From Parcubacteria group bacterium (GTDB lineage Bacteria; Patescibacteriota; Minisyncoccia; UBA6257; JACRHW01), in the NCBI GenBank assembly GCA_016211955.1, contig JACRHX010000005.1:1-9619 (forward strand): 9,619 bases of DNA, read 5' to 3'. A program made the position numbers and the translations under genes. The notes below the pieces were generated by a model, which was given only the letters and a program-made list of their open reading frames with translations, did no database searches and had not been told where the DNA came from. How positions within the stretch are numbered: position 1 is the stretch's first letter; each line of letters begins with the position of its first letter. This document shows, piece after piece, positions 5,138-9,619 of this stretch.

Positions 5138-5170
5138 TAGGTATTAGTTTATTAGCTTTTAGTATGTTAG
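5138..5170. repeat. One-armed TAG repeat between atpA and atpG
   Basis: The plus strand carries TAG at 5138, 5145, 5153, 5160 and 5168, i.e. spacings of 7, 8, 7 and 8. It has a TTAGCTTTTAG core like the tract upstream of atpB rather than the TGCTTAG/GACTTAG units. There is no inverted partner arm. The atpA stop codon TAA (5169-5167) falls inside the last unit, and the atpG start codon lies just beyond the other end. Confidence 0.7.
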
Positions 5171-6702
5171 GAACGAGAAACGCTAAAGAAATCTTCCAAA
5201 GCCATTTTAAGTTTTTCATCAATCTCTTTTGAAATTTCCCCAGAAGACTGTATCACACCCAAAATAGTGTCATTATGCATAGTTCCCATATATTCCAATA
5301 AGGCACCTCCCTTCTTTACCACCTCGCTTGGTGGCGTGGTATCAAAATGCCCATGTATTGCTGCATAAAACAAAATCACCTGTTTCTCAAATGAAACGGG
5401 GTTCATTTCTGGTTGTTTCAAAACTTCAATAAGCACCCTTCCACGTTCAATACGTTTTCGTGTTGATTCATCAAGTTCTGAGGCAAACTGTGTAAACGCG
5501 GCAAGCTCTCTAAATTGCGCAAGTTCTAGACGAAGCTTTCCCGCAACTTTCTTCATTGCTTTTGTTTGAGCTGCTGAACCTACACGTGAAACCGAAAGAC
5601 CAGCATTTACCGCAGGACGAATACCCTGATAAAACAACTCCGGCTCCAAATAAATCTGACCATCCGTAATAGAGATAACGTTCGTAGGGATATAAGCCGA
5701 TACATCGCCAAGCTGAGTTTCAATAATAGGAAGTGCGGTCAAGGATCCGCCCCCCTTTTCCTTACTCAACTTTGCCGCGCGTTCCAAGAGACGCGAGTGA
5801 ACGTAAAAAATATCTCCTGGGTATGCCTCACGTCCTGGTGAGCGACGCAAAAGAAGCGAAAGTTCACGATATGCCCATGCGTGTTTTGAGAGATCATCAT
5901 AAATAATAAGGGCATCCTTCCCTTGATGCATAAAATACTCTCCAATGGCCGTTGCGCTATAAGGAGCGAGGAACCACAACGATGCAGGAGAAGATGCCGG
6001 CGCAGATACTACAATAGTGTACTCCATAGCACCCTGCTCCTTAAGCCTTGCCACAATCTTCGCCACCTTAGACTCTTTTTGCCCAATGGCTACATAAATA
6101 CAAATAGGTGTAGGATATCGCGTATCTTTACCTTGGTTGATAATAGTATCGATAGCAATAGATGTTTTTCCAATCTGACGATCACCAATAATAAGCTCGC
6201 GCTGTCCGCGCCCTACAGGGATCATGCTATCAACAGCTTTGATACCAGTATGAAGCGGAGTATTTACTGATTCACGATCTAGCACAGAAGGAGCAACACG
6301 CTCAACAGGATAATAAAGCTCTTTTGATTTTATTCCAAAAATAGGACCATGCTCATCCTGTTGATTTCCCAATGGATCAACCACGCGCCCAATAAGTTCA
6401 TCACCAACTCTCATAGAAAGAACACGTCCTGTAGGCTTCACAACATCCCCTTCTTTTACCTTTGTAGAATCTCCAAGAACAATTGCCCCCACAAGATCCT
6501 CTTCTAGATTAAAAGCAATCCCCACCACCTCGCCTCCGGATGTTTCAATGAGTAACATCTCCTGTGACCCCACCTCCGAAATACCAGAAATCTTGGCGAT
6601 ACCATCACCCACCTCAAGTACACGGCCTATCTTTTCGGCCTTAATCTCATGCTTAAATCCTTCAATTTCTTTCTTAAGATTTTCGATAATGGAGTCTTTC
6701 AT
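5167..6702 (-). CDS. atpA: F1Fo ATP synthase alpha subunit
   Basis: The 511-residue protein is full length. The N-terminal barrel (GRVLEVGDGIAKISGISEVG, 26-45) is followed by the nucleotide domain with P-loop GDRQIGKT at 173-180 (Ile for the usual Thr in the variable position). Then come LIIYDDLSKHAWAYRELSLLLRR and PGREAYPGDIFYVHSRLLERAAKL, and the GLSVSRVGSAAQTKAMK motif bearing the arginine finger. The C-terminal domain is all helical. It forms the non-catalytic nucleotide sites of F1. It is separated from atpH by a strong hairpin element and from atpG by a one-armed repeat that supplies its TAA stop. No Shine-Dalgarno is seen before the ATG at 6702. Confidence 0.97.
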   Translation of the reverse strand: MKDSIIENLKKEIEGFKHEIKAEKIGRVLEVGDGIAKISGISEVGSQEMLLIETSGGEVVGIAFNLEEDLVGAIVLGDSTKVKEGDVVKPTGRVLSMRVGDELIGRVVDPLGNQQDEHGPIFGIKSKELYYPVERVAPSVLDRESVNTPLHTGIKAVDSMIPVGRGQRELIIGDRQIGKTSIAIDTIINQGKDTRYPTPICIYVAIGQKESKVAKIVARLKEQGAMEYTIVVSAPASSPASLWFLAPYSATAIGEYFMHQGKDALIIYDDLSKHAWAYRELSLLLRRSPGREAYPGDIFYVHSRLLERAAKLSKEKGGGSLTALPIIETQLGDVSAYIPTNVISITDGQIYLEPELFYQGIRPAVNAGLSVSRVGSAAQTKAMKKVAGKLRLELAQFRELAAFTQFASELDESTRKRIERGRVLIEVLKQPEMNPVSFEKQVILFYAAIHGHFDTTPPSEVVKKGGALLEYMGTMHNDTILGVIQSSGEISKEIDEKLKMALEDFFSVSRS

Positions 6703-6711
6703 GTGATTTTG

Positions 6712-6788
6712 AGTGCTTAGTTCTTAGGACTTAGTGCTTAGAGAGTACTAACTCCGTACTAATTTCTAAGTCCTAAGCACTAGGCACT
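6712..6788. repeat. Heptad-repeat hairpin between atpH and atpA
   Basis: Arms 6712-6734 and 6766-6788 pair at 21 of 23 positions; an apical AGTAC/GTACT stem (6744-6748, 6756-6760) has a 7-nt loop. Units are TGCTTAG, TTCTTAG, GACTTAG, TGCTTAG at exact 7-nt steps. Its right side (6756-6788) matches 7741-7773 of the atpF/atpE element at 31 of 33 positions. It begins 9 nt after the atpH stop and ends 9 nt before the atpA start. Confidence 0.92.
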
Positions 6789-6797
6789 TCTTAATAT

Positions 6798-7178
6798 CTA
6801 GTGGCTAAATAATTTTTGCAATTGACTCTTAATACTTGCGTCAATAAATGTCTCGTCGTCAACACAGATGGTAACCCCTCCTACAAGTGATGCGTCAATA
6901 CCCTCTCTTGCGATCACACCATGAGACACCATGCCAAGAATTTGTTTTTTTGTAGAAACACTAAGCGGTATTGCGCTTTCTACTTCTATTTTATGCGCGC
7001 CCTGTTGTTTATAATATTGCTTTTCTACTTCGCGCATAATTCCGTGCAAACGAGGCGTGTCTCCATTCTTTCGGATAGTCGTTAAAAAATGCCCCATTAT
7101 TTTCTTCTGATCTTTTTCTCCCTTTCCCTCCATTGCAACAAAAAATGCTTGCGCGTATTGTTTTGTGGAACACCTCAT
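6798..7178 (-). CDS. atpH: F1Fo ATP synthase delta subunit (short)
   Basis: The 126-residue protein begins MRCSTKQYAQAFFVAMEGKG, in line with the YAxAxF opening of delta (OSCP), and ends with LVGGVTICVDDETFIDASIK, matching the conserved C-terminal GGVxIxxxxxxxDxS signature. Delta links the top of F1 to the b stalk. The family is usually about 175-180 residues, so roughly 50 are missing, mostly from the N-terminal helical domain and linker; the protein shows no frameshift. It lies 5 nt after atpF and before atpA, which is the standard place. No Shine-Dalgarno precedes the ATG, so it probably depends on translation of atpF. Confidence 0.88.
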   Translation of the reverse strand: MRCSTKQYAQAFFVAMEGKGEKDQKKIMGHFLTTIRKNGDTPRLHGIMREVEKQYYKQQGAHKIEVESAIPLSVSTKKQILGMVSHGVIAREGIDASLVGGVTICVDDETFIDASIKSQLQKLFSH

Positions 7179-7183
7179 GATTA

Positions 7184-7696
7184 CTATTTTTTCGCCACTG
7201 CCTTTAATTCAGTAAGAGCTTTTTCTATAAGCTTTCCATCACGCACTTCTGCTGGAATTTCTTGTAACACTTTAAGAATGCCATCACGCACAAGTGCTTC
7301 TGTCTCATTATAGAGTGAATCTTTCATTTTCAACTTCTCCTCCTGTATAAGTCGCTTTGCCTCAACAATGGCTGCCTCTGTTTTTCGAGTAGTTTCCTCT
7401 CGTATCGCTTCTCCACGTTCCATGGCTGTCTTTTCTGCCTCATTCACAATCTGCAATGCGTCCTTTTTTGCATTTGCTAACACATCTTCCCGCAACTCTT
7501 GTGTATGCTTAAGTTGCTCCTCTGCATCCTTTGAAAACTGTAATCCTTTTTCTATTTCTTGTTTTCTCTTACGAAGAATCTCGAGCACTGGCTTATACAC
7601 AAAAGCCTTAAGCACCAACAAAAGAATAGAAAAATTTACCACCTGCGCAAGGAGGAGTTTCCAATCAATCCCAAAATGTGTAATAAATTCTTCCAT
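7184..7696 (-). CDS. atpF: F1Fo ATP synthase b subunit (peripheral stalk)
   Basis: The 170-residue protein has one N-terminal membrane helix (about 12-33, around LLLAQVVNFSILLLVL) followed by YKPVLEILRKRKQEI, the classic b-subunit junction. A long charged helix then continues almost to the end (many Glu, Lys, Gln and Ala, no Pro until about residue 152), as expected of the dimeric stalk. A single b gene means the stalk is probably a homodimer. The A of its ATG (7696) is the end of a CTAA unit of the upstream repeat, so the leader is entirely repeat sequence with no Shine-Dalgarno. Confidence 0.94.
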   Translation of the reverse strand: MEEFITHFGIDWKLLLAQVVNFSILLLVLKAFVYKPVLEILRKRKQEIEKGLQFSKDAEEQLKHTQELREDVLANAKKDALQIVNEAEKTAMERGEAIREETTRKTEAAIVEAKRLIQEEKLKMKDSLYNETEALVRDGILKVLQEIPAEVRDGKLIEKALTELKAVAKK

Positions 7697-7773
7697 TAGT
7701 ACTTAGTACTTAGAGCCTAGTGCTTAGAGAATTATTTTTCGTACTAATTTCTAAGTCCTAAGAACTAAGCACT
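7696..7773. repeat. Heptad-repeat hairpin between atpE and atpF
   Basis: Left arm 7698-7720 (TACTTAG units) pairs with 7751-7773 at 18 of 23 positions. The right side is nearly identical to that of the atpH/atpA element. One edge touches the atpF start codon; the other lies 2 nt from the atpE stop codon. The hairpin thus follows the c-subunit gene directly in the mRNA. Confidence 0.88.
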
Positions 7774-7775
7774 TT

Positions 7776-8003
7776 CTATACAAATTTAATAATCAAGGCT
7801 ACAACGAGCGCGTAGATAGCGATGGCCTCTGCGAACGCGATCGCAAGAATCATAGCCGTCTGAATTTTTGGAGTTGCCTCTGGGTTTCTCCCGATTGCTT
7901 CAAGTGCCTTTCCTGCCAAAATACCAATCGCAAGACCGGGGCCAAGTGTCCCAAGACCCATTACAATTGCTGTTGCCAAAAGTTTCATTGATTGAACTTC
8001 CAT
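7776..8003 (-). CDS. atpE: F1Fo ATP synthase c subunit (rotor ring, proton type)
   Basis: The 75-residue hairpin has helix 1 (about 8-34, with GLGTLGPGLAIGILAGKALE), the polar loop RNPEA (39-43) and helix 2 (about 50-74) bearing the ion-binding Glu59 in AIAFAEAIAIY. In Na+-dependent c subunits a Gln follows the GPG motif and Ser/Thr follow the Glu; here these are Ile26 and Ala60, so proton coupling is inferred. An internal ATG (residue 6, at 7988) follows a GGAAG at a usable distance, so the true start could be there (70 residues). The c-ring uses many copies, and the following hairpin may help its mRNA segment persist. It lies 46 nt after atpB across an A/T-rich gap without repeats. Confidence 0.95.
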   Translation of the reverse strand: MEVQSMKLLATAIVMGLGTLGPGLAIGILAGKALEAIGRNPEATPKIQTAMILAIAFAEAIAIYALVVALIIKFV

Positions 8004-8049
8004 ATATTTTTGAATATAAATTTTTATCTTTTATCGACTTTTATATATT

Positions 8050-8775
8050 TTAATGGTGACTTGATGCCAAACTGATAAATACCGTTGTAAGCATCGCAAA
8101 CACAAGCGCCTGAATAAATCCCACAAAGAGCTCCAAACCCAAGAATGGAACAGGCACCACATAGGGTGCCAAAAACGCCATAATAATAAGGAGCACCTCG
8201 CCAGCAAACACGTTCCCAAACAACCTGAATGAGAACGATATCATCTTAGCAATTTCTGAAATAAATTCAAGGATTCCCACAAAAAAGTCGATAGGACTCT
8301 TAAGAGTAAAGAACTTCCCAAAATGCTTCCTTGCCCCAATCGCCCCGATCCCTATAACGTGTACAGAGAACAAAGCAATAAGAGCTAAGGCTAAGGTGGT
8401 ATTAAGATCACTCGCTCCAGACCTTAGAAATGGCACAAACACCCTACCCCCCTCCTTCATCTCAAAAAAACCAAGAGACCCTACCCCGGGGACAATACCC
8501 AACCAATTTGAAGTAAGAATAAATAAGAAAATAGTACCAATAACAGGAAGATACTTCTCGGCTTCATGGCGTGAACCAAACACTCCGCTCATCATACTAA
8601 GTAATCCCTCCACCGCGACTTCAATAATGTTCTGAAGAAATGATGGCACGAGATTCTTTCCTTTTAACACAATCATTCCCACCACAAACCAAATCAAAAG
8701 AACCACCCACGCCGAAAGCAGTGTATTCGTCACAAATCCAAAAATATGTTCCGCAGCTATTTCGATGTGAGGCAT
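8050..8775 (-). CDS. atpB: F1Fo ATP synthase a subunit (proton channel)
   Basis: The 241-residue membrane protein has five or six hydrophobic segments. Diagnostic motifs are TSNWLGIVPG (88-97), ASDLNTTLALAL (121-132) and SFSFRLFGNVFAGEVLL (180-196), which holds the essential Arg184 facing the c-ring Glu and Glu193 of the half-channel. The last helix contains GFIQALVFAMLTTVFIS (219-235), with a Gln in the place expected for the channel. It begins the operon; no atpI or other small accessory gene is seen upstream. The ATG at 8775 has no Shine-Dalgarno and is preceded by a TAG-repeat tract. Confidence 0.95.
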   Translation of the reverse strand: MPHIEIAAEHIFGFVTNTLLSAWVVLLIWFVVGMIVLKGKNLVPSFLQNIIEVAVEGLLSMMSGVFGSRHEAEKYLPVIGTIFLFILTSNWLGIVPGVGSLGFFEMKEGGRVFVPFLRSGASDLNTTLALALIALFSVHVIGIGAIGARKHFGKFFTLKSPIDFFVGILEFISEIAKMISFSFRLFGNVFAGEVLLIIMAFLAPYVVPVPFLGLELFVGFIQALVFAMLTTVFISLASSHH

Positions 8776-8778
8776 GTA

Positions 8779-8810
8779 TTAGCTGTTAGCTTATAGCTTT
8801 TAGGAATTAG
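8779..8810. repeat. TAG heptad tract upstream of atpB
   Basis: TAG occurs at 8780, 8787, 8794, 8801 and 8808, at exact 7-nt spacing, with TAGCTGT, TAGCTTA, TAGCTTT and TAGGAAT units. There is only one arm. It resembles the atpA/atpG tract more than the GACTTAG/TGCTTAG family and ends 3 nt from the atpB start codon. It would lie in the operon leader. Confidence 0.7.
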
Positions 8811-8844
8811 GGACGCGCCATCAAATAATCCCGCCCTCAATAGC

Positions 8845-8863
8845 GCCTGAGCTTGTCGAAGGC
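8845..8863. repeat. CCTGAGCTTGTCGAAGG motif
   Basis: GCCTGAGCTTGTCGAAGGC is a short imperfect palindrome with a 4-bp GCCT/AGGC foot. I recall the core (reverse complement CCTTCGACAAGCTCAGG) as a repetitive motif in many unrelated environmental bacterial genomes; that is memory, not a search. Only one copy is seen here. In the operon leader it might act as a small hairpin, but no function is known to me. Confidence 0.5.
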
Positions 8864-8915
8864 CCACCTTAATGTCTCTAACTTCTACCATATTTTTAGG
8901 TACTTATTCAAGGGA

Positions 8916-8944
8916 ATCATAATATATGATCGTATGGTGCACAA
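8916..8944 (-). promoter_or_regulatory. Putative promoter of the ATP synthase operon
   Basis: On the minus strand TTGTGC (8944-8939) and TATGAT (8921-8916) are 17 nt apart. The -10 matches at 5 of 6 positions; the -35 only at the first three. It lies just downstream of the terminator of the preceding gene, and the resulting leader of about 135 nt would hold the CCTGAGCTTGTCGAAGG motif and the TAG tract. A weaker TTGAAT-N18-TAGAAG alternative lies nearer to atpB. Confidence 0.45.
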
Positions 8945-8977
8945 AAAATAACAGGTGGTATGATACATCATACCACC
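8941..8977 (-). terminator. Rho-independent terminator after the right-hand gene
   Basis: Arms 8954-8964 and 8967-8977 (GGTGGTATGAT / ATCATACCACC) pair perfectly over 11 bp. On the minus strand the stem is followed by TTATTTTTTGT (8951-8941). It terminates transcripts from the 9104-9618 gene. The plus-strand side is A-rich rather than T-rich, so it acts in one direction. Its tail overlaps the putative -35 of the ATP operon. Confidence 0.8.
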
Positions 8978-8990
8978 CTGAAAAAGAAAA

Positions 8991-9061
8991 CCAGAAAGTA
9001 GAATTTGGACTGCATAAAAAAGTTCGCCCAAAGGCGAACGTGTCCAAATTTCACTCCATGG
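8991..9061 (+). repeat. Palindromic dispersed element, copy 2
   Basis: Arms 8991-9010 and 9042-9061 and the perfect inner stem GTTCGCC/GGCGAAC (9022-9028, 9033-9039) correspond to copy 1 at 1105-1176 read on the other strand. The inner stem differs from copy 1 by a paired change (G-C here, A-T there), which keeps it fully base-paired. The outer ends are less perfect than in copy 1. Here it lies in the 3' untranslated region of the right-hand gene, just before its terminator. The gap 9062-9103 shows nothing further. Confidence 0.85.
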
Positions 9062-9103
9062 AAAACCCCGCAATTCTAGGATATAACTTCTCACTTCACA
9101 TTC

Positions 9104-9618
9104 TCAACGAAAAAGATCAGAGGGCTTATCGTAATATTTATTACCTGTTATCCTTCTCATAGTTCTTGTAACAAGTGTCGGGCAACAAACCACGCGCCAC
9201 ATTTTATGCATCTTCCCTTTCGTATCATAACCCCCGCCCTGATAGAAAACCTTTCCCACAAAATGTCCTTCGCATGGATAATAATAAGATAGAGCACGAG
9301 CCTCAGCAGCACAGGACGCAGAAGAAAAATGACAGTGATCGGCACCAGGTGGGTTTTTGTCTTTAGACCATTTTCCCCCGTCACCAGCAACGTAAATCCA
9401 TTTATTTTTAGGAATAGTAAGTGGATCATCTTCCTCAACAAGAAGCATACCCCCATTGAATCTTTGAGGGGTTCCCCCAATTCTACGGTTTCTTGGGATT
9501 GGCTTGATGAAATACCAACATGAATCCAAAAATATCCGCCACCGATCCCTGTTACAATAAATAAAACCGAAATAGCTAGATATTTGATCTATGTTATATA
9601 TCTTGAAAGACGACTCAT
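9104..9618 (-). pseudogene. Membrane-anchored/secreted hypothetical protein, apparently broken near its N-terminus
   Basis: Two frames seem to share one protein. From ATG 9618, one frame reads MSRLSRYIT, a TAG (9591-9589), then IKYLAISVLFIVTGIGGGYF and on to ELGEPLKDSMG: a convincing basic N-terminus plus membrane helix. The other frame reads GGMLLVEEDDPLTIPKNKW and continues to the TGA at 9106-9104, with a GADHCHF segment and several Cys (CHFSSASCAAEA, YYYPCEGHF, WRVVCC). One extra base in the G5 run (plus-strand C5, 9450-9454) would join the frames as DSMGGMLLV. So there appear to be one stop and one frameshift, either real decay or assembly error. Alternatively only the second frame is used, from TTG at 9529 (141 residues). 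I recognise no family. A terminator and the palindromic element follow. Confidence 0.5.
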
Positions 9619-9619
9619 C

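Noticed and set aside
8031..8219. Minus-strand ORF with hydrophobic, Leu/Trp-rich translation
   Set aside because: It is an out-of-frame shadow of atpB, whose own frame carries the conserved Arg and channel motifs.
1105..9061. Composite transposon carrying the ATP operon between the two palindromic elements
   Set aside because: The elements are self-complementary, so their relative orientation means little; there is no transposase, and the operon looks like core genome.

Overview
The window looks like a chromosomal segment of a Candidate Phyla Radiation bacterium (Patescibacteria, probably Parcubacteria-like). The signs are a DUF5671-type membrane protein, a four-helix-bundle (23S rRNA IVS/S23-type) gene, short delta and epsilon ATP synthase subunits, heptad TTAG/CTAA repeats between genes, and Shine-Dalgarno-poor starts. 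This placement is inference from gene families and style, not a phylogeny. TGA is used as an ordinary stop (for example in atpC), so the genetic code is the standard bacterial one. Every convincing gene lies on the minus strand, so transcription runs from right to left.

The right end (about 9104-9618) holds the broken 5' part and intact 3' part of an unrecognised membrane-anchored or secreted protein. Next come a palindromic dispersed element (8991-9061), a strong terminator (8941-8977) and a putative promoter (8916-8944). The core (8775 down to 2074) is a complete F1Fo ATP synthase operon in the classical order atpB-E-F-H-A-G-D-C (a, c, b, delta, alpha, gamma, beta, epsilon). It has one interruption: a four-helix-bundle protein gene sits between atpG and atpD. 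A beta-carbonic-anhydrase-like gene overlaps the end of atpC and closes the operon, ending in a textbook terminator (1562-1591). Left of it are a small single-gene unit with its own promoter, perfect Shine-Dalgarno and terminator (1218-1552), and a two-gene membrane/pilin-like unit (109-1093) with an extended -10 promoter and a second copy of the palindromic element in its leader. A possible partial ORF runs off the left edge.

The most striking non-coding feature is a family of 7-nt tandem units (NNCTTAG on one strand, CTAAGNN on the other). They occupy six places in the ATP operon: atpC/atpD, both sides of the four-helix-bundle gene, atpG/atpA, atpA/atpH, atpF/atpE and upstream of atpB. Four of these places have inverted arms that form long hairpins. 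Because 7 = 1 (mod 3), a run of three or more units puts stop codons in every frame of both strands. The actual stop codons of atpA, atpG, the four-helix-bundle gene and atpD lie inside the repeats. The four-helix-bundle gene sits exactly where the hairpin loop is in the other copies, and 20 nt of its upstream arm are identical to the atpC/atpD hairpin. This suggests a gene-bearing element with miniature, gene-less relatives spread through the operon.

Functionally, the operon makes a proton-type ATP synthase: the c subunit has the essential Glu but lacks the Na+ ligands. The carbonic-anhydrase-like protein is translationally coupled to epsilon.
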